Counted from the stretch's first letter, positions 16,961-26,081 are shown. The stretch: 64,000 nt of DNA from PGZG01 sp046292765 (GCA_046292765.1 JBKBQA010000002.1:434001-498000); one strand, 5' to 3'. The notes: a model not told the origin generated them from the sequence alone. Numbers and translations are program-made.

Positions 16961-16988
16961 ATTTAACATAATATACATTATGCGAAGT
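16961..16988 (-). other. dif: dif site (XerC/XerD chromosome dimer resolution site)
   Basis: Read on the minus strand, the 28 bp consist of an XerC half-site ACTTCGCATAA, a 6-bp centre TGTATA and an XerD half-site TTATGTTAAAT. From CGCATAA through the XerD arm it is identical to the E. coli dif sequence as I know it; only the outer XerC bases differ. XerCD recombine two such sites at cell division under FtsK control. Support from the surroundings: KOPS octamers GGGNAGGG at 8789, 14080 and 16356 are on the plus strand, while 13 copies to the right (first at 18746, last at 60480) are all on the minus strand, so all point to this site. This marks the replication terminus. Confidence 0.95.
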
Positions 16989-17123
16989 ATTGGTTATCGG
17001 GCTGGCGCACGGCCGGCGCCGATTTGCCCTGATCAGCCCCGGACCAGAATCAGTCCTGTTCATGAGTGCTAGTAGCTTCATTCCGCGCTATCGTTGCGCG
17101 CTTTCCATTGTTGAGGATTCGCC

Positions 17124-18083
17124 ATGTCCGTTTTGGGTCGTGTGTTGCGTGTTTTGATGGTAGTTCTGGTGCTGGTCCTCGGTGCCGTGCTCGCCACCAG
17201 TTGGGCCCCTGACCGCCCGGTTGAGGAGCTGGCTGACCGCTGGGCGCCGCCGCCGTCCACCTTTGTCGAACTGGACGGCATGCGAGTTCATCTGCGTGAT
17301 GAAGGTCCGAGCAACGACTTGACCCCGTTGGTGTTGATCCATGGCACCTCCGCCAGCCTGCACACCTGGGACGGTTGGACCGAGTCATTGATCACGGAGC
17401 GCCGGGTCATCCGATTCGACCTCCCGGCATTCGGCCTTACCGGCCCGGCCCCGGACAACGACTACCGCGCCAGCCGATACGGCGAGTTCGTGCTGAAGAT
17501 GATGGACCGGCTTGGCATCGAACGGGCGGTCCTGGCCGGAAATTCCCTGGGTGGCAATATCGCTCTGGAAGCCGCGTTCCAGTCGCCGGCCCGGGTCGCT
17601 GGTCTGGTGCTGGTGGATTCCGGTGGCTACCCGTTTGAGCCGGAGTCCATGCCGCTCGGGTTTCGCATTGCCCAGATGCCGGCGTTTGCGCCGTTGATGA
17701 ACCGGCTGCTGCCGCGAAGCATGATTGAATCCAGTGTCCGTAATGTATACGGCGATCCGTCGCTGGTGACTGAAGAGCTGATTGATCGTTACTTTGAGCT
17801 GACCCTGCGCGAAGGCAATCGGGCCGCGCTGGTGGAACGCTTCCGTCAGATGACCGTACGTGAGGACGTGCGAGAACTGGCGTCATCGCTGACCATGCCA
17901 ACCCTGCTGGTGTGGGGCGATCTCGACTTCTTGATTCCCGTCCATGTCGGCGAGGCAATGCAGGCTGATATTCCCGGCAGCGAGCTGGTGCGCTTTGAGC
18001 ATCTGGGCCATGTCCCCCACGAAGAAGCACCGGCGGAAACCCTGGCGGCGGTCAGTGCCTTTCTCGCCCGTCAGGGCCTGTAG
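17124..18083 (+). CDS. Alpha/beta-fold hydrolase with N-terminal membrane anchor
   Basis: 319 residues. Residues 1-25 form a hydrophobic signal-anchor. The hydrolase domain shows LIHGTSASLHTWDGW (oxyanion region), the nucleophile elbow GNSLGG, a late Asp in LVWGDLDFLIP and the catalytic His in HLGHVPHEE. Typical of esterases and epoxide or C-C bond hydrolases; the substrate is unknown. It is probably held at the periplasmic face of the inner membrane. Confidence 0.83.
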   Translation: MSVLGRVLRVLMVVLVLVLGAVLATSWAPDRPVEELADRWAPPPSTFVELDGMRVHLRDEGPSNDLTPLVLIHGTSASLHTWDGWTESLITERRVIRFDLPAFGLTGPAPDNDYRASRYGEFVLKMMDRLGIERAVLAGNSLGGNIALEAAFQSPARVAGLVLVDSGGYPFEPESMPLGFRIAQMPAFAPLMNRLLPRSMIESSVRNVYGDPSLVTEELIDRYFELTLREGNRAALVERFRQMTVREDVRELASSLTMPTLLVWGDLDFLIPVHVGEAMQADIPGSELVRFEHLGHVPHEEAPAETLAAVSAFLARQGL

Positions 18084-18099
18084 GGTTCTATGTCACGCT

Positions 18100-18167
18100 G
18101 ACGGCGCCGCATGTTGGCGCCGTCATTGTCAGTGTCAGCCCGTTTACGCTTCGCTTCGGGCTGACAC
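18100..18167 (+). other. Two consecutive GC-rich hairpins
   Basis: Hairpin 1: GACGGCGCC (18100-18108) with GGCGCCGTC (18116-18124), loop 7 nt. Hairpin 2: GTGTCAGCCC (18132-18141) with GGGCTGACAC (18158-18167), loop 16 nt. Neither is followed by a T-run, so neither is a textbook intrinsic terminator, but hairpin 1 starts 17 nt after the hydrolase stop and may still end or stabilise that transcript. Confidence 0.6.
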
Positions 18168-18295
18168 CGGCAGATTCATTGCACTGACGAAGCCATTGTG
18201 ACTGTACGGTCTTTGGCCATGACGCGTGAAGCATGCATTATTCCCCTCGAAAACAGTGCCTTGAGCGTTAATAATCGGCATCAGCAAGGGCGCTG

Positions 18296-18309
18296 TTGAC
18301 CTGTATCAA
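18296..18309 (+). promoter_or_regulatory. FNR/Anr box upstream of ccoN
   Basis: TTGAC-CTGT-ATCAA matches the FNR/Anr consensus TTGAT-N4-ATCAA in 9 of 10 positions. With its centre at 18302.5 and a -10-like TACTGT at 18332-18337, a start near 18344 would place the box at -41.5, the class II activator position. The ccoNOQP operon should therefore be induced under low oxygen by the FNR-type protein encoded at 28363-29118. Confidence 0.88.
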
Positions 18310-18402
18310 GGTTCCTGCCGGCTCCGCACGGTACTGTTGCACCTGCCCCACTCCGCGGTGTCGCCTTCGCGACGCTGTTTTCCGGTAACCAAGGGACAAC
18401 CG

Positions 18403-19836
18403 ATGACCCAGACCTCCTCTCCCGGACCCATCAACTACCACTACACCGTTGTCAGGCAGTTCAGCATTGCCACCGTCGTCTGGGGCATTGTCGGCATGCT
18501 TGTCGGGGTGATCATTGCCGCCCAGATGGCGTGGCCGGCGCTGAACTTTGACCTGCCCTGGATCAGTTTTGGCCGTCTGCGGCCGCTGCATACCAATGCG
18601 GTGATCTTCGCCTTCGGTGGTTCGGCGCTTTTTGCGACCTCCTATTATGTGGTGCAGCGCACCTGCCAGACGCCGCTGGCGTTCCCGAAGCTGGCAGCGT
18701 TCACCTTCTGGGGCTGGCAGGCCATCATCGTTGCCGCCGCCATTACCCTGCCCCTCGGTCTGACCTCCGCCAAGGAATACGCCGAGCTGGAGTGGCCGAT
18801 TGATATCGCCATTACCGTGGTCTGGGTGTCTTACGCGGTGGTGTTCTTTATGACCATCGCGCGGCGGACTACTTCGCACATTTACGTCGCCAACTGGTTC
18901 TTCGGTGCCTTCATTCTCGCCGTCGCCATGTTGCATGTGGTCAACAGTGCGGCCGTCCCGGTATCAATGTGGAAATCCTACTCTGCTTATCCCGGCGCCA
19001 TTGATGCCATGGTGCAGTGGTGGTACGGCCACAACGCAGTGGGCTTTTTCCTGACCGCCGGGTTCCTCGGCATGATGTACTACTTCATCCCGGTGCAGGC
19101 CGGTCGACCGGTTTACTCCTATCGCCTGTCGATCGTCCACTTCTGGGCGCTGATCGCCGTGTATATGTGGGCGGGTCCGCACCACCTTCACTACAGCTCG
19201 TTGCCGGATTGGGTCCAGTCGCTGGGCATGGTGTTCTCGATCGTTCTGCTGGCGCCCAGCTGGGGCGGCATGATCAACGGTGTCATGACGCTGTCGGGCG
19301 CCTGGCACAAGCTGCGTACCGACCCAATTATCCGCTTCCTGATCGTGTCACTGAGTTTCTACGGCATGTCGACCTTTGAAGGGCCGATGATGTCGATCAA
19401 GACCGTCAATGCGCTTAGCCACAACACCGACTGGACCATCGGTCACGTTCACTCCGGCGCGCTGGGCTGGGTGGCCATGATCACCATCGGTTGCATGTAT
19501 TCACTGATTCCACGGGTATTCAACCGTAATGGCATGTACAGCACCGGCTGGATCTACGCCCACTTCTGGTTGTCGACCATCGGCACAGTGATGTATATCG
19601 CCTCGATGTGGGTGGCGGGCCTGATGCAGGGGCTGATGTGGCGCGCGGTCAATGCCGATGGCACCCTCACCTATTCCTTCGTTCAGGAAATGGAAGCCCG
19701 CTTCCCCTACTACGTTGTCCGTCTGATTGGCGGCACGATTTTCTTCGTCGGTATGTTGCTGATGGCCTGGAACGTCTGGAAGACGCTGCGGGAAGAAAAG
19801 AATGACCGCAACGAAAGCAACGTGGCCGCAGCCTGA
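18403..19836 (+). CDS. ccoN: cbb3-type cytochrome c oxidase subunit I (CcoN)
   Basis: 477 residues from ATG at 18403, preceded by AAGGGA. Twelve membrane helices with the haem-copper oxidase histidines, including FGRLRPLHTNAVIFAF for a low-spin haem ligand, WYGHNAVGFFLTAGFLGMMYYFIP for a Cu(B) ligand and the cbb3-specific Tyr region, WAGPHHLHYSSLPDW for two more Cu(B) ligands, and IGHVHSGALGW for haem ligands. It is the catalytic subunit reducing O2 to water with high affinity in the inner membrane. First gene of ccoNOQP, under the FNR box. Confidence 0.96.
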   Translation: MTQTSSPGPINYHYTVVRQFSIATVVWGIVGMLVGVIIAAQMAWPALNFDLPWISFGRLRPLHTNAVIFAFGGSALFATSYYVVQRTCQTPLAFPKLAAFTFWGWQAIIVAAAITLPLGLTSAKEYAELEWPIDIAITVVWVSYAVVFFMTIARRTTSHIYVANWFFGAFILAVAMLHVVNSAAVPVSMWKSYSAYPGAIDAMVQWWYGHNAVGFFLTAGFLGMMYYFIPVQAGRPVYSYRLSIVHFWALIAVYMWAGPHHLHYSSLPDWVQSLGMVFSIVLLAPSWGGMINGVMTLSGAWHKLRTDPIIRFLIVSLSFYGMSTFEGPMMSIKTVNALSHNTDWTIGHVHSGALGWVAMITIGCMYSLIPRVFNRNGMYSTGWIYAHFWLSTIGTVMYIASMWVAGLMQGLMWRAVNADGTLTYSFVQEMEARFPYYVVRLIGGTIFFVGMLLMAWNVWKTLREEKNDRNESNVAAA

Positions 19837-19847
19837 GGAGTACCGAC

Positions 19848-20474
19848 ATGTCTAATGCCCATGAGATTGTCGAAAAAAATGTCGGCCTGATGATTGTGCT
19901 GGTACTGATCGTGATCAGCTTCGCCGGTCTGGCCCAGATCGTGCCGCTGTTCTGGCAGAAGTCCACCACCGAGCCGCTGCAGACCCTGCGTCCCTATACG
20001 GCGCTGGAATTGGAAGGCCGGGACGTTTATATCCGTGAAGGTTGCCATGTCTGTCATACCCAGATGGTGCGACCGCTGCGCGCTGAAACCGAGCGCTACG
20101 GCCCCTACTCTGTTGCCGGTGAGGACGTCTGGGAGCATCCGTTCCTGTGGGGATCGAAGCGTACCGGTCCGGATCTGGCCCGCGTCGGCGGTCGCTACAG
20201 TGATGACTGGCAGCGTGTTCACCTGCGCAATCCCCGCGATGTGGTGCCGGAATCGAACATGCCCGGCTATCCCTGGCTGCAGCGCACCCCGGTCAACTGG
20301 AAGCATACCGAGCGCAAGCTGCGCACCTTCCAGCGCGTGATGCGGGTGCCCTACACCGATGAGATGATCACCGAGCAGATGGAAAAAGTTCGTGGTGAAT
20401 GGTCGCAGGCCACTGAAGAAGATGCGCTGGTCGCCTATCTGCAGCAACTTGGCCACGCGATGACCGGGAGATAA
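19848..20474 (+). CDS. ccoO: cbb3-type cytochrome c oxidase subunit II (CcoO)
   Basis: 208 residues: one N-terminal membrane anchor (about residues 13-34) and a periplasmic mono-haem cytochrome c domain with C66-HVC-H70; Met of PESNMPGYPW is the probable axial ligand. It passes electrons from CcoP to CcoN. GAGG lies before the ATG and the gene follows ccoN by 11 bp. Confidence 0.95.
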   Translation: MSNAHEIVEKNVGLMIVLVLIVISFAGLAQIVPLFWQKSTTEPLQTLRPYTALELEGRDVYIREGCHVCHTQMVRPLRAETERYGPYSVAGEDVWEHPFLWGSKRTGPDLARVGGRYSDDWQRVHLRNPRDVVPESNMPGYPWLQRTPVNWKHTERKLRTFQRVMRVPYTDEMITEQMEKVRGEWSQATEEDALVAYLQQLGHAMTGR

Positions 20475-20476
20475 CG

Positions 20477-20650
20477 ATGGATGCCATCAATTTCAACATT
20501 ATCTTCACTGTGGCTTTCTTCACCGCGTTTATGGTGATGGTGATCTGGGTGTTCCTGCCCCGTCGCAAGTCACGTTACGACGACGCAGCCCAACTGCCGT
20601 TCGTTGCCGATCAGAAAGAATCTGCACGGGAGCCGCAGCGCCATGAGTGA
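20477..20650 (+). CDS. ccoQ: cbb3 oxidase small subunit CcoQ
   Basis: 57 residues: MDAINFNIIFTVAFF begins a single membrane helix ending at WVFLPRRKSRYDDAA, followed by a short charged cytoplasmic tail. The size, position between ccoO and ccoP and the PRRKSRYDDAAQLPF tail match CcoQ, which stabilises the assembled oxidase. It begins 3 nt after ccoO and its last bases overlap the ccoP start by 8 nt. Confidence 0.92.
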   Translation: MDAINFNIIFTVAFFTAFMVMVIWVFLPRRKSRYDDAAQLPFVADQKESAREPQRHE

Positions 20651-21551
20651 TTTCTGGAGTTGGTACATCATTATCCTGACCGTGCTGGTGCTGGGCGGCT
20701 GTGCCGGCCTGCTGATCTGGAATCGCAGCATCAGCCCTGAAGAGGCGAACAAGAAAACCACTGGCCATGTGTTCGATGGTATCGAGGAGAAGAACACCCC
20801 GCTGCCTCAGTGGTGGCTGTGGTTGTTCATCCTCACGCTGGTGTTCAGTGTGGTGTATCTGGTGCTATATCCGGGGCTCGGCAAGTTTCCTGGTATCCTT
20901 GGCTGGACCCAGGAGGGTCAGTGGCAGGAAGAAGTCGAATTCGTTCACCGACAGACCCAGCCGATCTTCGAGCAGTACGCGAGGGTGCCGGTCGAGGAAC
21001 TCTGGCAGCATGGAGAGGTGATGGAAGTGGGTGCGCGGCTGTTCGCTAATAACTGCGCAACCTGTCACGGTGCTAACGCTGGCGGTGCCCGCGGCTATCC
21101 GAATCTGACCGACAATGACTGGCTCTATGGCGGTGAACCGGAAGCCATTCGCACCAGCATCCTTAGTGGCCGCCGCGGCATGATGCCGCCGATGGCCGCA
21201 GCTGTGGGCGGTACGGATGAGGCCATCCGTGATATGGCGCTGTATGTCCAGAGTCTGTCGAGCCCTGCCCTGCGTGATGATCCTGCCAAACGCGAAGCGA
21301 TCGAACGGGCCGAGCCACGTTTTGCCATTTGCGCTGCCTGCCACGGTGCCGGTGGTGTTGGTAACCCGATGCTGGGCGCGCCGGACCTGACCAATGGCAT
21401 CTGGCTCTATGGTGGCAGTCTGGCCGATATCGAGCTCGGTATCCGTCACGGTCGTGCCGGGGTTATGCCGGCGTTCAAGGACTTGCTGTCGGAGGAACGC
21501 ATTCATGTTCTGACGGCGTACGTCTTCGGGCTGTCGCGCCAGTCGCCGTAA
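20643..21551 (+). CDS. ccoP: cbb3-type cytochrome c oxidase subunit III, di-haem (CcoP)
   Basis: 302 residues from ATG at 20643, overlapping the ccoQ end. Two N-terminal hydrophobic segments (about 8-26 and 56-77) precede two cytochrome c domains with C138-ATC-H142 and C230-AAC-H234. This is the longer CcoP type with a two-helix anchor, found in Pseudomonas-like bacteria. CcoP receives electrons from soluble cytochromes c and feeds CcoO. A strong terminator follows. Confidence 0.95.
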   Translation: MSDFWSWYIIILTVLVLGGCAGLLIWNRSISPEEANKKTTGHVFDGIEEKNTPLPQWWLWLFILTLVFSVVYLVLYPGLGKFPGILGWTQEGQWQEEVEFVHRQTQPIFEQYARVPVEELWQHGEVMEVGARLFANNCATCHGANAGGARGYPNLTDNDWLYGGEPEAIRTSILSGRRGMMPPMAAAVGGTDEAIRDMALYVQSLSSPALRDDPAKREAIERAEPRFAICAACHGAGGVGNPMLGAPDLTNGIWLYGGSLADIELGIRHGRAGVMPAFKDLLSEERIHVLTAYVFGLSRQSP

Positions 21552-21572
21552 GGCACATTTCGCGTGGCAAGG

Positions 21573-21606
21573 AGGCCTGCGGCGAACCACCGCAGGCCTT
21601 TTTTTC
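21573..21606 (+). terminator. Intrinsic terminator after ccoP
   Basis: Perfect stem AGGCCTGCGG (21573-21582) / CCGCAGGCCT (21590-21599) followed by a run of seven further T. It separates ccoNOQP from ccoGHIS. Confidence 0.93.
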
Positions 21607-21651
21607 GAGCGACTGGTTACAATCAGGCATCCGGTTGAGGAGATCAGTACG

Positions 21652-23064
21652 GTGAGCAAACAAAATCGTATTCCCGCGAAGGATGTTACCCCCCTCGACT
21701 CGGACGCGGTCGAGATCAGCCTGTACGCCGCGCGCGAGAAGATTCATCCGAAGTCCATCCATGGTCGCTTCGAGCAAGTCCGGAACATGACGGTCTGGGC
21801 CACCATGGGGCTGTATCTGGTGTTGCCCTGGGTGCAGTGGGACGGACGTCAGGCGATTTGGTTTGATTTGCCCGGCCGGCAATTTCATATTTTTGGTGTG
21901 TCTTTTTGGCCGCAGGATTTCGTCCTGCTCAGCTGGCTGCTTATTCTCGGTGCCTTCGCACTGTTCTTCTTTACCGTACTCGCCGGTCGTGTCTACTGCG
22001 GCTATGTCTGCCCGCAAACCACCTGGACTCGCTTCTTCACCAAGATAGAGGACTGGATCGAGGGAGACCGCAGCGCGCGCCTGAAGCTGGATGCGGCGCC
22101 ATTGAGTGTCAACAAGGTGATCAAGCGCGGCGGCAAGCATGGCGCCTGGTTGCTGCTGGCACTGATTACCGGCATCACCTTTGTCGGCTATTTTTCACCG
22201 ATCACCGATCTGATTTACCGATTCGCGATGGTGTCACTCGGTGGCTGGGAGATGTTCTGGATCGGCTTCTTTACCGCCGCAACCTACATGAATGCTGGCT
22301 GGATGCGCGAGCAGGTCTGCATGTACATGTGCCCTTATGCCCGCTTCCAGAGTGTCATGTTTGACCATGACACCCTGATCGTGTCCTACGATGAAAAACG
22401 GGGCGAGCCACGCACCCGCGGCGCCAAGAGTCGTGATGAGGCAAACGTGGGGGACTGTATTGATTGCGGTCTTTGCGTTCAGGTCTGCCCTACTGGCATC
22501 GATATTCGCGATGGCTTGCAGTACGAGTGCATTACCTGCGCTGCCTGCATCGACGCCTGCGATCTGGTCATGGACAAGGTAGGGAAGCCGCGCGGGCTGA
22601 TTCGCTACACCACCGAAAATGCGCTGGCCGGCCTCAAATCACGGATCATTCGGCCACGGCTGGTGGGATACGGGGTGGTGCTGGCATTGATGACGGTGTT
22701 GTTCCTTGCTGCGCTGTTCCTGCGTGTGCCCGCAGAGCTCGATGTGATCCGTGATCGCGTCAATCTCTACCGGGTCGCCAGTGATGGCAGTATCGAGAAC
22801 AACTACCGACTTGAAATTATCAACAAGACCCAGCGTGACCAGACCTTCCGGCTGTCGCTCCGCGGTCCGGAAGGTCTGGTCTGGAATGGTACCGAGACCA
22901 TTCAGGTGGCTGCCGGTGGGCATGCCACGGTGGGAGTAACGCTGGGATTTGACCCGTTCTACCACAAAGTCGAGACCGGTCCGGTCTGGTTTGTTCTGGA
23001 GGATATTGATGAGCAAGGCATCCGTCGTGAACGCGAATCCCGATTCATCGCCGGCCGGCCGTGA
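21652..23064 (+). CDS. ccoG: Cytochrome c oxidase accessory protein CcoG (FixG/RdxA)
   Basis: 470 residues from GTG at 21652 with GAGGAGA upstream. Several membrane helices, a polyferredoxin part with CGYCPQTTW-type and CMYMCPYARFQ cysteines, and two 4Fe-4S clusters in CIDCGLCVQVCPTGIDIRDG and CITCAACIDACD, then a C-terminal Ig-like FixG domain. CcoG reduces Cu(II) for delivery to the cbb3 Cu(B) site. First gene of the ccoGHIS maturation operon. Confidence 0.95.
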   Translation: MSKQNRIPAKDVTPLDSDAVEISLYAAREKIHPKSIHGRFEQVRNMTVWATMGLYLVLPWVQWDGRQAIWFDLPGRQFHIFGVSFWPQDFVLLSWLLILGAFALFFFTVLAGRVYCGYVCPQTTWTRFFTKIEDWIEGDRSARLKLDAAPLSVNKVIKRGGKHGAWLLLALITGITFVGYFSPITDLIYRFAMVSLGGWEMFWIGFFTAATYMNAGWMREQVCMYMCPYARFQSVMFDHDTLIVSYDEKRGEPRTRGAKSRDEANVGDCIDCGLCVQVCPTGIDIRDGLQYECITCAACIDACDLVMDKVGKPRGLIRYTTENALAGLKSRIIRPRLVGYGVVLALMTVLFLAALFLRVPAELDVIRDRVNLYRVASDGSIENNYRLEIINKTQRDQTFRLSLRGPEGLVWNGTETIQVAAGGHATVGVTLGFDPFYHKVETGPVWFVLEDIDEQGIRRERESRFIAGRP

Positions 23065-23548
23065 GCCGGCATGGTACAAGCAGGCCTGGGTATGGTTTGT
23101 GATTGCCCTGCCGGCATCGTCGGTGGTGACCGGCATCATTCTGGTGACGGTGGCGGTCAAGAACGCTGACGATCTGGTCATGGATGAATGGTACCGGGAA
23201 GGTCGTGGCACCAATCGCAGTATGGCCGCAGAGAATCTGGCCGCAGAGTTTGCCATTGGCCTGCAGGCAAACACGCAGGCTGACGGCAACACCCTTATTG
23301 TCATGCATGCCAACCGGCCTATGAGCTGGCCCGATGTCATGACGCTGATCCTGCGCCACCGCACGCTGGCGGCGCAGGATCAGGAGCTGGCACTCCGGCA
23401 TCAGGCGGGGGGCACCTACCTCCTTGATGGCGCCCTGCCCTCCGGCAGCTGGCACATACGCATTGCATCAGAGGATGTTGGTTGGCGGCTGGCCGGCCCT
23501 GGGGTCATTTCGTCCAGTGGTGAACTGATCTTCGGAGCGTTGAAGTGA
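23009..23548 (+). CDS. ccoH: FixH-family protein CcoH
   Basis: 179 residues from ATG at 23009, chosen because GGAGG lies 7 nt upstream; the start is inside the end of ccoG (56 bp overlap). One N-terminal membrane segment (WVWFVIALPASSVVTGIILVTV) and a periplasmic domain with GTYLLDG and LPSGSWHIRIASED. CcoH is needed for stable assembly of the cbb3 complex. Its stop overlaps the ccoI start. Confidence 0.9.
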   Translation: MSKASVVNANPDSSPAGREPAWYKQAWVWFVIALPASSVVTGIILVTVAVKNADDLVMDEWYREGRGTNRSMAAENLAAEFAIGLQANTQADGNTLIVMHANRPMSWPDVMTLILRHRTLAAQDQELALRHQAGGTYLLDGALPSGSWHIRIASEDVGWRLAGPGVISSSGELIFGALK

Positions 23549-25914
23549 AACAGGATGTGCATTGCTGGCATTGCGGTACTCCGGCGCCGAAGCCGGTATT
23601 TGCACGTACCCCCGATGGCGAGGTGCCGTCCTGCTGTGCCGGTTGCGCAGCAGCGATCGAGACCATTCATGGACTGGGGCTGGGTGACTACTACTGTTTC
23701 CGCGGCGATGAAATGGCGACTGTGCCGGCAGCAGGAGAAGAGCTGTCACTGGCACTGTTTGATTTGCCGGAGCTTGTCGCGCCCTTTATCCATCACGAAG
23801 GTGACGAGCAGACCCTGACGCTGGCGCTCGACGGCGTCCACTGCGCCGCCTGTGTCTGGTTGATCGAGCGGGCGCTGAAAGAGCTGCCCGGTGTCCGTGC
23901 CGTCTCCCTGAACCTCACTACCCTGCGTGTCCGCGTCACCGGCAGTGCGTTCGAGACCGGTCAGATTGCCCGCCGCCTGCATGATCTTGGCTATCGGCCA
24001 AGGTTGCCGGTGCGTGACTCCCTGCTCGACGAAGACAAGCGAGCCAGTCGTCAGCTGCTGGCCCGACTGCTCGTCGCCGGACTCGGCAGCATGCAGGCAA
24101 TGATGTATGCAGTGGCACTGTACATCGGCGCTTTCAAGGATTTTGAACCGCTGTGGCGCGATTTCTTCCGCATTGCCGGCGTCATTATCGCCACCCCGGT
24201 GGTGTTTTATTCCGGCTGGCCGTTTATCAGCGGCGCCTGGAAGTCGCTCAAGGCTCGGGTGATGAGCATGGATGTACCGGTGTCGCTGGCCATTCTTATG
24301 GGTTGGGGCGGCAGTGTGGTGTTCACCGCCACAGGCGGTGAACACGTCTACTTCGAATCGATTGCCATGTTCGTATTCTTCCTGCTGATCAGTCGCTGGA
24401 TCGAGCAGCGGCAGCGTGCCCGGGTTGGTCGCCAGCTGGTGCAGTTGCAACAGGGGCTGCCACTGGTGGTGCGTCGGCGCGACGGCAACGACTGGACCCC
24501 GGTGCCGGCCATGATGGTGCGTGATGGTGACCGGTTGCAGGTGCGGGCTGGAGAAACCATTCCTGTCGATGGTCTGATTGCAGACGGTTCCGGCAGTATT
24601 GAGGAAGCCACCCTGACCGGTGAAGCGGTGCCAGTCCAGCGTGCCGCAGGCGGCAGCGTTCATGCCGGTACCCGACTGTGTGAGGGGCTACTCGAAGTGA
24701 TCGCCGATGGCCGCCCCGCAGACAGCTTGTTGGCGCGGATTGGTCGCATGGTTGATCAGGCCGTCGACCGGCGCCACGCAGAAACCATTCGCTTCCAGTG
24801 GATAGCGTCGCGCTTTATCACCGTGGTGCTGCTGCTTACCGTTTTCACGCTCTGGTTTCACTGGAGCACCAGCCCCGCCGCTGCGTTCGAGCATGCTATT
24901 GCGGTGCTGGTTATTACCTGCCCCTGTGCATTGGCCCTTGCGGGCCCACTCAGTATCTCCGCATCAGTTAGTGCCGCCCTGCGACAGGGGGTGCTGGTAG
25001 CCGATCCGCGCCGACTACTGCGGATTCGACACGTCACCGACGTCATGCTCGACAAAACCGGCACTCTGACTCAGGCGGCATTCCGGGTGGTGCAAACCGA
25101 GCTGATTGATGCAGGGGAAAATGAAGTCGAGTTGCAACGCCTGGCTGCTGCACTGGAAGCCGGCTCGTCTCATCCGCTGGCATTGGCGGTGCAGCAGTGG
25201 CATGGCGGCGAGCCATTGACGATTGAGAATTTGCGCCATGATCGTGAAGGTGTCAGTGGATGCTGGCGTGGCCATGAATGGCGGATTTCCCGGGCGCCCG
25301 GCCAGTATGGCCAAAGCGCCGGACTGACCGATCTCGCCCTGTACCGCAACGGTGAGCCTGTCTATCTGATCCGGCTTGAGGATCCATTGCGTGACGATGC
25401 GGCTGCGGTATGCGATGCGTTGCGGGCGGATGGTCTGCGCCTGCATCTGGCTTCGGGTGATCAGGTCGGGGCGGTGGCCGCGGTAGCGCAAACACTGGCG
25501 ATTGATAGTTGGCGCGCGGGCCAGCAGCCGACAGACAAGGCCGCGTGGATTGGCGAACTGCAGCAACAGAACGCACGGGTATTGATGACCGGTGATGGGG
25601 TCAATGACGCTCTTGCCATGGTCAAGGCCGACGTTGGCGTGGCAGTGGCAGAGAGCAGTGCGCTGGCGCGGGAGGCCGCCGGCATTTATCTGTTGCGGCC
25701 AAGTCTTGCTGCGCTGCCGTGGCTGCGGGCGTTGTCGCGTCGAGCCAATCACACCCTGCGACAAAACACCGCCTGGGCGCTGACCTACAATATTTCCACG
25801 GTACCCTTCGCCGTTGCCGGCATGATTCCGCCCTGGCTGGCGGCCATTGGCATGTCCGCGAGTTCACTGCTGGTAACGTGGAACGCTGCACGGATGGCAT
25901 CATGGAAATCCTGA
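23545..25914 (+). CDS. ccoI: Copper-translocating P1B-ATPase CcoI (FixI/CopA2)
   Basis: 789 residues from GTG at 23545, overlapping the ccoH stop. An N-terminal Cys-rich head (CWHCGTPAP, CCAGCAAAI) precedes a heavy-metal-associated domain with GVHCAACVW. Further on: TLTGEAVP, the transmembrane CPC metal site in TCPCALALAGP, phosphorylation motif DKTGTLT and hinge GDGVNDALAM. These define P1B copper ATPases; the Cys-rich head and the location mark the FixI/CopA2 type that exports Cu(I) for loading cbb3 oxidase rather than for detoxification. Confidence 0.95.
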   Translation: MKQDVHCWHCGTPAPKPVFARTPDGEVPSCCAGCAAAIETIHGLGLGDYYCFRGDEMATVPAAGEELSLALFDLPELVAPFIHHEGDEQTLTLALDGVHCAACVWLIERALKELPGVRAVSLNLTTLRVRVTGSAFETGQIARRLHDLGYRPRLPVRDSLLDEDKRASRQLLARLLVAGLGSMQAMMYAVALYIGAFKDFEPLWRDFFRIAGVIIATPVVFYSGWPFISGAWKSLKARVMSMDVPVSLAILMGWGGSVVFTATGGEHVYFESIAMFVFFLLISRWIEQRQRARVGRQLVQLQQGLPLVVRRRDGNDWTPVPAMMVRDGDRLQVRAGETIPVDGLIADGSGSIEEATLTGEAVPVQRAAGGSVHAGTRLCEGLLEVIADGRPADSLLARIGRMVDQAVDRRHAETIRFQWIASRFITVVLLLTVFTLWFHWSTSPAAAFEHAIAVLVITCPCALALAGPLSISASVSAALRQGVLVADPRRLLRIRHVTDVMLDKTGTLTQAAFRVVQTELIDAGENEVELQRLAAALEAGSSHPLALAVQQWHGGEPLTIENLRHDREGVSGCWRGHEWRISRAPGQYGQSAGLTDLALYRNGEPVYLIRLEDPLRDDAAAVCDALRADGLRLHLASGDQVGAVAAVAQTLAIDSWRAGQQPTDKAAWIGELQQQNARVLMTGDGVNDALAMVKADVGVAVAESSALAREAAGIYLLRPSLAALPWLRALSRRANHTLRQNTAWALTYNISTVPFAVAGMIPPWLAAIGMSASSLLVTWNAARMASWKS

Positions 25915-26081
25915 TCTTTCTTGTTCCTCTGGCGTCGGTAATCGTCGCGCTTGCCGTCTGGGCGTTCTTGTGGGCGTTACGTCGTGGCCAGTTTGATGAT
26001 CTCGACAGCCCCGCCTGGCGAGTCATCTTCGATGATCGGGAACGTCAGCCGCCCGCTGACAAGGATGATTCCACATCATGA
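25902..26081 (+). CDS. ccoS: cbb3 oxidase maturation protein CcoS
   Basis: 59 residues, MEILIFLVPLASVIVALAVW then RRGQFDDLDSPAWRVIFDD, an exact match to the CcoS pattern: one membrane helix followed by the GQFDDLD.PA motif. It starts inside the last codons of ccoI and ends overlapping the next gene (ATGA). CcoS is required to load haem and copper into CcoN. Confidence 0.95.
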   Translation: MEILIFLVPLASVIVALAVWAFLWALRRGQFDDLDSPAWRVIFDDRERQPPADKDDSTS

